A DNA stretch of 64,000 nucleotides from assembly GCA_020633315.1 (NCBI GenBank), contig JACKDV010000008.1, forward strand, positions 235,742 through 299,741, written 5' to 3'. The notes beneath the pieces were generated by a model. It saw only the letters and a list, made by a program, of their open reading frames with translations. It made no database searches and was not told the origin of the DNA. This DNA is from Myxococcales bacterium. GTDB taxonomy: Bacteria; Myxococcota_A; Polyangia; Nannocystales; Nannocystaceae. This document shows, piece by piece, positions 54,205 to 63,693 of this stretch; positions within the stretch are counted from its first letter, which is position 1, and every line of letters starts with the position of its first letter. A program made the position numbers and the translations under genes.

Positions 54205-54567
54205 ATGCTCATCTTCAAGGAGCTCACCTTCGAGGCCGCACATCGTCTCCCGAACGTCCCACCGGGCCACAAGTGCGGCCGCCTCCATGGCCATAGCTTT
54301 CGCCTTCGCCTCTATGTTTCGGGGCCCGTGGACGAGATCACCGGCTGGGTGATCGATTTTTCGGAGATCAAGCAGGCGTTCCACCCACTGTACGACCAAC
54401 TCGATCATCACTACCTCAACGAGGTTCCTGGGCTGGAGAACCCGACCAGCGAGAACCTCGCGCGGTGGATCTGGCGGAATCTTCGTCCCAAACTCCCGGG
54501 GTTGTCGCGGGTCGAGATCTTCGAGACTTGCACCTCCGGTTGCGTCTACGGTGGCGAACTCGAGTAA
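54205..54567 (+). CDS. queD: 6-carboxy-5,6,7,8-tetrahydropterin synthase (QueD/PTPS family)
   Basis: The protein has 120 residues. Zinc and catalytic residues are present: H13 (FEAAHRL), C24 with H28 and H30 (CGRLHGHSF), the conserved LDHHYLN, and E107 in ETCTSGCVY. The PTSENLA stretch is typical of QueD. It makes the precursor of 7-deazaguanines (queuosine). ATG 54205 has no Shine-Dalgarno; TATACA at 54189-54194 could be a -10 of a near-leaderless transcript. Base use is less GC-biased than in neighbouring genes, marking the left edge of an atypical region. No queC, queE or folE is in the window, so its partner genes are elsewhere. Confidence 0.93.
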   Translation: MLIFKELTFEAAHRLPNVPPGHKCGRLHGHSFRLRLYVSGPVDEITGWVIDFSEIKQAFHPLYDQLDHHYLNEVPGLENPTSENLARWIWRNLRPKLPGLSRVEIFETCTSGCVYGGELE

Positions 54568-54848
54568 CGACGGGACATCGTGGTCGGGCCGCAATTCGGC
54601 CAGGCCATAGTGCCAGAGACCGCCCCTCCTCGATAGAAGTAAACTCGTGTTCACCGATGTCCCCTTCGTGCCTATGCAGGTCTGGCGCGCGCGGAATCGG
54701 GTACCGGACGAGCGGCCGCCGTCCCATTGCGGTCTTCAGCGAAAATCCAACTCGACACCTTGAGGATCATGGAGCATGAACGAATCCGCAAACACCACCG
54801 CCGACGGACCATTGGGGTCCGGCGAAGTAGGTGCTTTTGTTCCTCCCG

Positions 54849-56228
54849 ATGTCACGATCTCGAGCGTTGTTCTGGCCTTTGGGGGCCGTACTCATCCTCT
54901 CCTCCGGTTGCCGCAATGGTGGCGAGGCCGGCGACGATCCTGGTGGTAGTGGTACGGGGGGCGAGCCAGACCCCTCACCGAACATCGGAGGCGGTGCTTG
55001 CGGGAACATGGTCTTCGGCTGGGAAACCCCGTGTCTCGTCGCAGATCGGGTCGTAATGGCGAGCGATCGTGGTGAGATCCCGGGTGTTACGCCCAGTGGA
55101 GCACTGACGACTCGGCCCCTTTGTTGCGAAGGTAGCCCATCCGTGACGACCGCTGATCAGGGATGTGAGGATATCTGCATTCTCGAGGCGTGCGAGGCGG
55201 CCCGCATCGATCATATCAACCGGTGTACGAAGTGCGGAGCGTTCAATTGCGGATTCGACATGAGCGATTGTTTGTCGAGTCCGCAGAGTGTCCAAACGGT
55301 GATATGTCTTGAGCCGCTGACGCTTCCGCATCAGTACACGCTGACTGCGGTTTGTTCTGCCTTCAACAATCAAGGGAGAAACGACGACGGTTCGTTTTTA
55401 TTCTTGCAACACCCAGTGAACAACATCGACGACGATCCCCTATTTTGCAATGGGCCAGAGGGCCAAGGGGTCAAGCCCCCGCGAGGGTTGGGACAATTCT
55501 CGGTAAGAGAAGGTGCTGGTTCTGTCGCGTTGGTAACATGGACGTTGGAAGATCTCGATGGGGAAGAGCAGAGCGATCAAATCGATGCCCACCTCGAGTA
55601 TGGAGTGATCCCTTGTTCCACGACGATGGGGAATTGCGTCGAGTTGGCATCCTTGGTGCTGACTCTTCCTACGACGCAGGTCCTCGGGATGACGGTTGCC
55701 AACGCGAGCCTACAGGTCATCTCGGTCGAGGAGGCTCCCGAGATCGCTGCGGGCGGGAGCATTCAGTACTCCGAGGGCGCGCTGGGCATCCTCCTACGAG
55801 CCCAAGTCGATGGCACGCCGCTGATCCTCGCAGGCTACAACTCGGGCAACGTGAGTGGCCTCCTTGCACCGGAGGATGACGTGTTTTCGCTTACGGGGTT
55901 GCGTTTCGAGTTCGACGACGGCGTGATCTCCGCCATGTTGGAGGCCGATGTCCACGGGCACTACGAGGTGCGAGCGCCCACGGCCGAGATCACGCTGATG
56001 CCGCCGTCGCCCATCTGCAGCGACCCGGTGACCTTCCTCGCAACGAGTTGGGACCCCGACCTCGACATCATGAGCCACCGCTGGTGGATTGAAGACGTCG
56101 GAACGTTCCATGGGTCCGATCTCGAAGTCGCCCTCGGTCCGGGTGCCTACACGATCGTGTTGACAACCGAGGACTCCACCGGATCCTGGGACACGGAGAC
56201 GCTATACTATACTCGGTCATGTCAGTGA
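54849..56228 (+). CDS. Cys-rich surface lipoprotein with PKD-like C-terminus, unknown
   Basis: The protein has 459 residues. ATG 54849 gives a lipoprotein signal peptide with LILSSGC; the ATG at 54831 would add six residues. A Gly/Asp/Pro linker is followed by a Cys-rich segment (LCCEGSPSVTTADQGCEDIC, then CTKCGAFNCGFDMSDC) suggesting several disulfides. A beta-rich middle follows, and the last 85 or so residues look like a PKD/Ig-like domain (PPSPICSDPVTFLATSWDPD, GAYTIVLTTEDSTGSWD). No family is recognised. Codon use is clearly less GC-rich than in the rest of the window. Its end overlaps the next start by 10 bp, so the two are co-translated. Confidence 0.72.
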   Translation: MSRSRALFWPLGAVLILSSGCRNGGEAGDDPGGSGTGGEPDPSPNIGGGACGNMVFGWETPCLVADRVVMASDRGEIPGVTPSGALTTRPLCCEGSPSVTTADQGCEDICILEACEAARIDHINRCTKCGAFNCGFDMSDCLSSPQSVQTVICLEPLTLPHQYTLTAVCSAFNNQGRNDDGSFLFLQHPVNNIDDDPLFCNGPEGQGVKPPRGLGQFSVREGAGSVALVTWTLEDLDGEEQSDQIDAHLEYGVIPCSTTMGNCVELASLVLTLPTTQVLGMTVANASLQVISVEEAPEIAAGGSIQYSEGALGILLRAQVDGTPLILAGYNSGNVSGLLAPEDDVFSLTGLRFEFDDGVISAMLEADVHGHYEVRAPTAEITLMPPSPICSDPVTFLATSWDPDLDIMSHRWWIEDVGTFHGSDLEVALGPGAYTIVLTTEDSTGSWDTETLYYTRSCQ

Positions 56229-57355
56229 GCGGCAGCCACGATTTGGTTTGGGTCGCAATCGCCGCGGTTGCAGTTGCGTGCGCCGCGGCCGGTTGTGTCG
56301 ACCCCGATGCGGATGGCGGCCAGGTGGTTGAGACGGAGCTCTTGCGCATCTCGACTACTGCCGATCGTCCGATTTGTGCAGGGACACCGATCTGGCTCGA
56401 CTCCGAGCTAGGGCGCATCGGTGAGGCGCTCTCGTTACCTCTGTGGGGGAGCGACTCGAAGCTCGACGTTCACTTCGGGGATGATGCCGTGGAGGCGCTT
56501 TGCTCGAACATCGGTCTCGACCAGAGCTTGGGTGGGTGCGTTGGAACCTTGGAGGGCGAGACCTTCGTAGCGGTGAGGAACGTGTCGTCGGTCGTGAGTC
56601 ACGAGCTGGTACACGCGGTGCGGAACCGCAACGAGGCATGGGCCGAAATCCCATTCGAGGAGGGGGTGGCCGAGATCCTCTCTGGCTCCGATGGCCTCCC
56701 ATTCATTGCGAGGTACCCAAGGGGAGCAGCCTACACTGGTCCCATGGATCTGCTAGAGATCCCGCGAGAGGAATTCGGAGGGGAGTTCTATATACCCTCG
56801 GCGAGCTTCGTTTCGTGGATGTGGGAGATCTTTGGGCAGGGAGAGTTGATGGGATTCCTCGACGATCCGCAAATTGGGGAATTCGATGTAGCCACAGTCT
56901 TTGCCGAGCACTTCGGCATGACCCTGGGCGAGGCAGAGCAGGCGTGGCGCGACTACGATGGCGATGATCTGAGCTGGGGGAGGGCCTGTGTTCCCGCGCG
57001 TACCCATGCGATGGAAGGAGGGGTGATCGAGATCGAGGGAGACCTCGACTGCGCTCGAGCCGACATCCTCGGTGCGTCAGCTTTCATGAAGCCGTTGCCG
57101 ATGTGCATCGAGATTCCTCGGACCATGCGTGTGCGGATCTCATTCGAGGCGGACCATGGTGATGTTTCGATGAATGCGGTGGAATCGTGCGACACGAGCG
57201 GCGCTTCCTCCGAGGCTGTTCGGTCGAAGTACCTGAGTGCAGGTGAGGTGCTCGAGGAAGAGATCATAGGGTGCGTGCACCGGGTGTTCTTGGTGTCGCA
57301 GGAGGAGGGGGTGCCGGCGACGAGTTATGTGATTCGGGTGGAGGAGCTTGGGTAA
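56219..57355 (+). CDS. lipoprotein with HExxH zinc-protease motif (putative gluzincin)
   Basis: The protein has 378 residues. A signal peptide is present with lipobox Cys26 (AAAGC). A zinc metalloprotease signature H128-E129-L-V-H132 occurs in VVSHELVHAVRNRNEAW, followed by EIPFEEGVAEIL, where E148 is at the spacing of the third zinc ligand of gluzincins. The segment after it (FVSWMWEIFGQ and EHFGMTLGEAEQAWRDY) resembles peptidase MA-like proteins. The C-terminal 100 residues form a Cys-containing beta domain. Proteolytic activity is inferred from the motif; the substrate is unknown. It overlaps the previous lipoprotein gene by 10 bp and shares its atypical composition. Confidence 0.7.
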   Translation: MSVSGSHDLVWVAIAAVAVACAAAGCVDPDADGGQVVETELLRISTTADRPICAGTPIWLDSELGRIGEALSLPLWGSDSKLDVHFGDDAVEALCSNIGLDQSLGGCVGTLEGETFVAVRNVSSVVSHELVHAVRNRNEAWAEIPFEEGVAEILSGSDGLPFIARYPRGAAYTGPMDLLEIPREEFGGEFYIPSASFVSWMWEIFGQGELMGFLDDPQIGEFDVATVFAEHFGMTLGEAEQAWRDYDGDDLSWGRACVPARTHAMEGGVIEIEGDLDCARADILGASAFMKPLPMCIEIPRTMRVRISFEADHGDVSMNAVESCDTSGASSEAVRSKYLSAGEVLEEEIIGCVHRVFLVSQEEGVPATSYVIRVEELG

Positions 57356-57488
57356 TGGATGTGATGTTGGAAGGTGTTCTACCAGCGCGTGCAGCGAGGT
57401 CTCGGTCGCGACTTCACGGCCGTGACCCGTGCTCGCCAGCCTCAGCATCAGCAAGAGTTCCTGCGTCTCAACCCCTAGCCGAGCACCA

Positions 57489-57661
57489 ATGGCCTCCCCT
57501 GAGATCTTCGCCGTACCTGCGATCGAAATCCTCCAGTCCAAGGGACGACGGCTGTACACTTTCGCCGTCGACGGCAAGCTGGTCTCCCGCTTTGCCGCCG
57601 TATCCCGTATCAAACGGACCGAGGACACGAGCCTACTTGGCTACCAGCGTCCCGAGGTGTA
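57489..57661 (+). pseudogene. DGQHR-domain protein, 5' part (interrupted by IS1380-family element)
   Basis: This stretch encodes the first 57 residues and two thirds of codon 58 of a DGQHR-domain (DndB-like) protein: MASPEIFAVPAIEILQSKGR, FAVDGKLVSRFAAVSRIKRT and GYQRPEV. It breaks at TGTA (57658-57661), the left copy of the insertion duplication. Joining it to 59202-60144 gives a continuous 371-codon gene. ATG 57489 is assigned by similarity to family N-termini; a GTG at 57429 is an in-frame alternative. As it stands the reading frame enters the element and stops at 57710. Confidence 0.8.
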
Positions 57662-59197
57662 CCCCAGCGTTGCAGAAATCGGCGTAGGACTACGAGCTCA
57701 AGCCGCGTGAAGTAGGTGGTCGAGGTGGTGTCGGAACTGTCGACGAGCATGGCCGGAGGCAGCGACACACAGCTGCAACCGCCCATGGGGTCGGGTCAGG
57801 CGACCGGCGCGGCGGATGAGGCGGTCGCGAAGAGTGCCGAGGGTCATCAGCTCGAACTGGGGCGCACGACTGGGAGCCTGGCCGCGGCGGGTTGGCGAGG
57901 CGCGGAGTTGGAGCTCGTGGCCGAGGTTGTGAGCGAGCATTGCGGCCAGCGAGTAGAGCTGGTTGGCGACGCGTCGTCGGCAGGGGATGTAGTCGAGCGA
58001 GGCGTGCTCCTTGGCCTCGCCCAGGATGGCCTCCTGGCAGCCACGGCCGTTGAGGAAGGCGAGCACGTTGGCGGCGTGGGTCTGCTTGTTGGTGACGATG
58101 GCCTTGTACTCGAACTCGCGCTCGACGACCTCGAACAGGTCGAGCTGGAGCGGCCCCTTGCGCTGCACCACGCGACGCTGACGGACGAGGATGATCCTTC
58201 GCTTGCGACGCCACCGCTTGGGACGCCAGGTGGTCTCGAAGTACGACCACCGGTCGTCGATGCGGACCCATCGCTCGCGACTCTCCACCAAGTGGCGCAG
58301 GCCGATGTAGTTGGCGAAGGGCAGCGAGACGGCGTACTGCACCCGGTGCTCCTCGAGCACGGACAGCAGGTTCTGGTGGAAGAACGCGGAATCGAGGCGT
58401 GCCTCGAGGATGGCCCGAGGCAGGCGACGACGGACCCGCTCGATGCATCGGGTCACGAAGTCGAGGGCTCCGTTGGAGTCGTGCACGTTGCCGGCGCGAT
58501 GGAGCATGTCGACGAACATGCCCAGCTGCGACAGCGTGCAGAACAAGGGGTAGTAGCTACGCGTGCCCTTGCGCCGCGGGTTGTAGCCGACCGCGGTGCC
58601 CTCGGCATGGCGCCGCGTGTCGAGCACCGAGCCGTCGAAGTCCAGCGTCACGCGGGGCAACTCTTCGGTGACCGCACGGTCGAGGGCCAGCTCTCCGACG
58701 AGCCGCCGAACCCGGTCGACCGCCTTGGCGTCCGCCGTCGCCAACGTCCGCGAGATGGTGGCCACGTCGGGGAGCCTCGAGACGCCCAGGACCCGGCACA
58801 CCAGCGGGTCATCCGCGTAGCCGTCCCGGTCGCGAAGGCGTCGGAAGCCCATCAGCATGTGGACCACCAGCTGCAACAGGACCCGCGCGTGGCCGAAGTC
58901 CCGCCGGCGACCGAGGTGCTCGAAGCAGGCCCGGAGCCGAGCTCGCAAGTCCAAGGCGGCGAACATCGCCTGGAACAGCACCAGCCCTGCGAACGAGGTG
59001 AGCTTGCGATCGCGGTCGAACTCAACGTCGGGGATGGCGTGGACACGCCGGACGATTTCTGCTTTGCTGGATCTCACCGGAGGTGCCCTCCTCGTGGCTG
59101 CTGGGAATGGTCGGCAAACCTCCCATTAGACCCCGCAGACGGGCATTCCTCCGGTCTTTCATGCAGCGTGGGGCCGCTGTTCTACGCAACTACGGGG
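57662..59197. mobile_element. complete IS1380-family insertion sequence (1536 bp)
   Basis: The boundaries come from three concordant facts. First, the ends are imperfect terminal inverted repeats, matching at 15 of 23 positions: both start CCCC and share GTTGC at positions 8-12 and GCG at 21-23. Second, the flanks are an identical 4-bp sequence TGTA (57658-57661 and 59198-59201), the expected target duplication length for this family. Third, deleting the element plus one TGTA rejoins a single open DGQHR gene in frame. One transposase gene on the minus strand fills most of it, with 36 bp after its stop and 120 bp before its start. It appears intact. Confidence 0.85.
57698..59077 (-). CDS. IS1380-family DDE transposase
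   Basis: The protein has 459 residues and starts at GTG 59077, with GAGGAGG about 10 nt upstream. It has the IS1380/DDE group 1 layout: a helical N-terminus (FAALDLRARLRACFEHLG), then the RNase H-like core LDFDGSVLDTRRHAEGTAVG with the first Asp near residue 146-148, YNPRRKGTRSYYPLFC, EARLDSAFFHQNLL (second Asp, D229) and EAILGEAKEHASLDYIP (probable Glu). No frameshift or internal stop is seen, so it is likely functional. It lies antisense to the interrupted DGQHR gene. Confidence 0.93.
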   Translation of the reverse strand: MRSSKAEIVRRVHAIPDVEFDRDRKLTSFAGLVLFQAMFAALDLRARLRACFEHLGRRRDFGHARVLLQLVVHMLMGFRRLRDRDGYADDPLVCRVLGVSRLPDVATISRTLATADAKAVDRVRRLVGELALDRAVTEELPRVTLDFDGSVLDTRRHAEGTAVGYNPRRKGTRSYYPLFCTLSQLGMFVDMLHRAGNVHDSNGALDFVTRCIERVRRRLPRAILEARLDSAFFHQNLLSVLEEHRVQYAVSLPFANYIGLRHLVESRERWVRIDDRWSYFETTWRPKRWRRKRRIILVRQRRVVQRKGPLQLDLFEVVEREFEYKAIVTNKQTHAANVLAFLNGRGCQEAILGEAKEHASLDYIPCRRRVANQLYSLAAMLAHNLGHELQLRASPTRRGQAPSRAPQFELMTLGTLRDRLIRRAGRLTRPHGRLQLCVAASGHARRQFRHHLDHLLHAA

Positions 59198-59201
59198 TGT
59201 A

Positions 59202-60144
59202 CTCGCACATCGAGGAGATCCGAAGCTATCTTGAGACGAGCTCGCCGATGATCCCGAACGGCGTGGTGATTGCCTTCGACGGGTCGGTCGAGTTTCGGCC
59301 GTCCTCTTGGAAGACCCTGACCACCAAGTTCTCCCGCATGGGCAGCCTGCGGATACCGCTGGCCTGTGACGGCGAGCGGCGAGCGGGTTTCATCGTGGAC
59401 GGGCAGCAGCGCCTCGCCGCGATCCGCGAGGCCCACATCAAGGAGTTCCCGATCTTCGTCAACGCGTTCATCACCGATGACGTGCGGACGCAGACCGAGC
59501 AGTTCATTCTGGTCAACTCGACCAAGCCGCTGCCCAAGGGGCTGCTATACGAGTTGCTTCCCAGCACCGACGCTCGCCTTCCCACCCAGCTCCACCGTCG
59601 TCGATCGCCGGCGGAGCTCCTCGAACGGCTCAACCACGATCCCGAGTCTCCGTTGTTCCACATGGTGCGGACGCCGACCTCTCCAGAGGGGGTGATCAAG
59701 GACAATTCGATGCTCAAGATGCTCAGCAACAGCCTGAGCGAGGGCTCGTTGTTCGCGATGCGAGGTGACGGCAGTCGAGGGGCCGATATCGACGGGATGT
59801 TCGAGCTTCTTTGCGCGTTCTGGGGCGCGGTGAAGGAGGTCTTCCCCGATGCTTGGAACCTCAACTCGAGGCATTCACGACTGATGCATGGTGCCGGGAT
59901 CGTGGCCGTCGGCAACCTGATGGACCACCTCGTCGCGAAACACCCTCGCAAAGGACACCCTTCGCAGCGCTACTTCGCCAAGCACCTCGCCTTGGTTGCG
60001 CCTTGCTGCGCGTGGACGAAGGGAACCTGGAAATTCAAGAAGAACTCCCGACGGTGGAACGAGATCCAGAACACCCGGCAAGATGTGGCACCGCTCATGG
60101 AGTTCCTTCAGCGGTGCTACGACGAAGCAGCAAAGGCAGCGTGA
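59202..60144 (+). pseudogene. DGQHR-domain protein, 3' part (DndB-like)
   Basis: This is the remainder of the interrupted gene. In the rejoined protein it covers the end of residue 58 to residue 371. The family motif reads DGQQR at 124-128 (AGFIVDGQQRLAAIREAHIK), preceded by IRSYLETSSPMIPNGVVIAF. The C-terminal part is intact (TQTEQFILVNSTKPLPKGLL, HSRLMHGAGIVAVGNLMDHL). DGQHR proteins include DndB of phosphorothioate DNA modification and related ParB-like proteins linked to DNA modification and phage defence; no dnd genes are near, so the role here is open. The disrupted gene may express a C-terminal fragment from 59203 onward only if a start arises. Confidence 0.8.
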
Positions 60145-60266
60145 CGTCGACGACCTCTCTGGCTCCGTGCTCGATGATCTCTTCGGTTCCAGAGGCGTCG
60201 TTTCCTTGGTGGAGGTCATGCGCATCCTGCTACGCTGGTCGAGACGTCCAGGGGAGATCGACGTGG

Positions 60267-60488
60267 ATGGCGTGCGCCAAGGTGGCCCGCTTGCTCGAGC
60301 CCGTGATGGCCGAGCTGGGTCTCGACGACATCCGGGCCCTGGAGCTGCGTGGTCTCCCGCTCTCTCGCGCGCAGCGGCGTCGCATCGAGAGCTGCCCCGA
60401 TGCCGAGCTCCTCCGCCGGTGGCTCGATCGTGCGCTGCTGGCCACCGATGTTGCCGAGGTCTTCGCGGGGGATGGCCCCTCGCCATAG
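60267..60488 (+). CDS. small protein resembling the C-terminus of Rpn/YhgA-like nuclease-transposases
   Basis: The protein has 73 residues from ATG 60267; the start is uncertain because the frame is open upstream. The sequence LRGLPLSRAQRRRIESCPDA, then LLRRWLDRALLATDVAEVF, matches in style the C-terminal tail of Rpn/PD-(D/E)XK (YhgA-like, DUF4351-bearing) proteins, where a short helical RGL..s..q..rI..c.d motif precedes LxRWLxRAxxAxxxxEVF. Codon use is normal for the host. No nuclease core precedes it, so it is either a remnant or a free-standing small protein. The rest of 60145-60606 shows no other gene. Confidence 0.45.
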   Translation: MACAKVARLLEPVMAELGLDDIRALELRGLPLSRAQRRRIESCPDAELLRRWLDRALLATDVAEVFAGDGPSP

Positions 60489-60606
60489 CCCCTCCGCGTG
60501 GAGCGGTCCCCGTGGCCTGCCAAGACCTCCACGATTTCAACCGCTTGCTGGGCGTCGGCCGGGCCCCCTCGCCGACCCCTCGCTCGCTCGCTAGCGTCCC
60601 GCGCCG

Positions 60607-61917
60607 ATGAGGTCCATCGCGATCGGCCTGCTCGGCGCCGGCAATGTCGGCGGCGGTGTCATCCGCATCCTCCAGGAGAACCGGGACAGCATCGAGCGTC
60701 GACTCGGCGCCGGGGTGCAGGTCAAGCGGGTGCTGGTCCGCGATCCCTCCCGCGGTCGCGATGTGGACGTGCCCGAGGAATTGCTGACCACCGATGCCGA
60801 CGAGGTGCTGGCCGATCCCGATGTGCGGGTGGTGGTGGAGCTCATCGGTGGCATCGAGCCGGCCCGCACGTACATCCTCGATGCGATCCGCCGGGGTAAG
60901 CACGTGGTCACGGCCAACAAGGCGCTGCTCGGACAGCACGGCCGCGAGATCTTCGACGAGGCAACCCGCTGCGGGGTGTCGGTGTTCTTCGAGGCGTCGG
61001 TGGCGGGCGGGATCCCGATCCTCCGCAGCCTCCGCGAGGGCCTCGCCAGCGATCACATCCTGCGGCTGTCGGGGATCGTCAACGGCACCTCCAACTACAT
61101 CCTCGATGCGATGGCGCGCGAGGGCTCGAGCTTCGAGGACGCCCTGGCGGCGGCGCAGCGGGCCGGCTATGCGGAGGCCGACCCCACCATGGACGTCGAG
61201 GGCACCGACGCGGCGCAGAAGCTGGCGCTGCTGGCCCTGGTGAGCTTCGGGATCCGAGTCGACCCGGCCGAGATCCCCACCGAGGGGATCACCCGCATCC
61301 GGCCATTCGAGCACCAGATGGCCCGGGATCTGGGCTACGTGGTCAAGAGCATCGCGGTGGCGCGGGCCGACGAGGACGGGCCGATGCTGGCGGTGTATCC
61401 GGCGATGATCCCCCGCGGCAGCCTGCTGGCGGACGTGCACGGCTCGTACAACGCGGTGCTGGTGGAGTCGCGGGCGCTGGGGCGCAGCATGTACTACGGC
61501 CGCGGCGCGGGGATGATGCCCACGGGGACGGCGGTGGTGTCGGACATCATCGAGGTGTGCCGCGGGCTGCAGTCCTTCGCCGAGGGACGCCCGCCGCCGC
61601 AGGCGTTCTCGCGGGTGGAGGAGGGGCGGCCCAAGCCGCTCGACGACGAGCGCTCGGAGAACTACCTGTGCGTCCACGTGCCCAACGTGCCGGGCGTGCT
61701 GGGGCGGGTGGCCAGCTCGCTCGGCGAGCACGGGGTGAGCATCTCGCGAATGAACCAAGAGGCGCCGGGAGACTCGGAGACCGTGGACATGGTCATCCTC
61801 ACCGAGGCGGTCGAGGAGGCCGAGCTCCGGGCCGCGATCGCCACCCTCGACCGCTTCGAGGACGTGCTGGCACCCACCCACCGCCTGCGGATCCTGCCCC
61901 CCGACCCCCTGGACTGA
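60607..61917 (+). CDS. hom: homoserine dehydrogenase with ACT domain
   Basis: The protein has 436 residues. NAD-binding GLLGAGNVGGGVIRIL begins the protein. Next come VVTANKALLGQHGREIFDEA, FFEASVAGGIPILRSLREGL and SGIVNGTSNYILDAM, all homoserine dehydrogenase signatures, with catalytic Lys in the DxxGxDAAxK-like EGTDAAQKLALLAL. A C-terminal ACT domain (NYLCVHVPNVPGVLGRVASS and HGVSISRMNQEA) suggests feedback by threonine. It reduces aspartate semialdehyde to homoserine for Thr, Met and Ile. It starts at ATG 60607 and is followed after 7 bp by the thioesterase gene. Confidence 0.96.
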   Translation: MRSIAIGLLGAGNVGGGVIRILQENRDSIERRLGAGVQVKRVLVRDPSRGRDVDVPEELLTTDADEVLADPDVRVVVELIGGIEPARTYILDAIRRGKHVVTANKALLGQHGREIFDEATRCGVSVFFEASVAGGIPILRSLREGLASDHILRLSGIVNGTSNYILDAMAREGSSFEDALAAAQRAGYAEADPTMDVEGTDAAQKLALLALVSFGIRVDPAEIPTEGITRIRPFEHQMARDLGYVVKSIAVARADEDGPMLAVYPAMIPRGSLLADVHGSYNAVLVESRALGRSMYYGRGAGMMPTGTAVVSDIIEVCRGLQSFAEGRPPPQAFSRVEEGRPKPLDDERSENYLCVHVPNVPGVLGRVASSLGEHGVSISRMNQEAPGDSETVDMVILTEAVEEAELRAAIATLDRFEDVLAPTHRLRILPPDPLD

Positions 61918-61924
61918 GCCCATC

Positions 61925-62416
61925 GTGAGCGCACCCGGAAGCTTCACCCCGGAGATCGACCCCAGCACCCTGCGGCCGGTGGCCCAGGCCCGGATCCTCT
62001 ATGCCGACACGGACAAGATGGGGATCGTCTATCACGCGGCATACTTCCGCTACCTGGAGCTGACCCGGGTGGAGCTGATCCGCGGGGCGGGGCTGCCCTA
62101 CACCGAGATGGAGGACGCGGGACTGGCCCTGCCCCTGGTGGAGATCGGGGTGCGCTTCGCCTCGCCGGGTCTCTACGACGACCTCATCACGGTGCATGCA
62201 CGGCTGTCGCTGGTCACCCGCGTCCGGGCACACTTCCAGTACCGAGTGGTGGTGGAGCCGGGAGATCGCCTCGGCCTGGAGCAGACGGTGGAGCTGCTGC
62301 GGGCGGAGACCCGCCACTGCTGCGTGCGACGGGACACGGGCCGGCCCGAGCGGATGTCTCCCCTGATGTTCGAGCGCCTGTCCGCGGCCCAGCAGCGCGG
62401 CGCCGCGTCGAGCTGA
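61925..62416 (+). CDS. YbgC/4HBT-family acyl-CoA thioesterase
   Basis: The protein has 163 residues and starts at GTG 61925, 7 bp after hom. The hotdog-fold signature ARILYADTDKMGIVYHAAYF, with the catalytic Asp in YADTD and the YFRYLELTRVELI helix, defines the YbgC/4HBT group. The C-terminal half is the expected beta strands (VRFASPGLYDDLITVHARLS). Members hydrolyse short-chain or aromatic acyl-CoAs and some associate with the Tol-Pal system; no tol genes are in the window. It is co-transcribed with hom by position; a hairpin terminator follows. Confidence 0.88.
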   Translation: MSAPGSFTPEIDPSTLRPVAQARILYADTDKMGIVYHAAYFRYLELTRVELIRGAGLPYTEMEDAGLALPLVEIGVRFASPGLYDDLITVHARLSLVTRVRAHFQYRVVVEPGDRLGLEQTVELLRAETRHCCVRRDTGRPERMSPLMFERLSAAQQRGAASS

Positions 62417-62510
62417 GCGCGGACCCCCGCGAGGTCGGGGCGGCAGCGCTCCCCATTCGGGTCGCGAGCGCTCGCTCGCCGCCACCGGACGGCGATGTGC
62501 GCTTGCTCGA

Positions 62511-62530
62511 CGCCCCCGGGGGCGGTTTTT
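62511..62530 (+). terminator. intrinsic terminator after the hom-thioesterase pair
   Basis: The palindrome CGCCCCCGGGGGCG (62511-62524) can fold into a 5-bp stem with a 4-nt loop and is followed within one base by TTTTT (62526-62530). This is the only GC hairpin with a T tract seen in the window. It lies 95 bp after the thioesterase stop and 31 bp before glpX; TATACG at 62534-62539 just beyond could be the -10 of glpX. Confidence 0.6.
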
Positions 62531-62560
62531 CGGTATACGAGCCCCGACGAGGAGCGAGCC

Positions 62561-63532
<972 letters not shown>

Positions 63533-63693
63533 GGGAGATCTCCTCTCGCCGCTCGGAGCCAAGGCTCGCCGCTCGATCGGAAGCGCGTTTGTGCTCTCGA
63601 TCGGGGCGGCCGCGTGTACCATCGCCGCGCGTGGATCCGCGCGTGCCCTCGGGTGAGGGACGGCGGGCCCGCCCAACCCCACGAGGACCAACG

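Noticed and set aside
57662..57710. Apparent similarity of VYPSVAEI (left) and VYSHIEEI (right), suggesting two different DGQHR genes flanking the IS
   Set aside because: The left residues after VY are encoded by IS end sequence; once the TGTA duplication and terminal repeats are placed, a single gene rejoins perfectly.
57682..59187. Alternative IS ends with a 13-bp inverted repeat (GCGTAG...)
   Set aside because: 10 of 13 matches but no matching target duplication and no in-frame rejoining; it lies inside the better supported terminal repeats.
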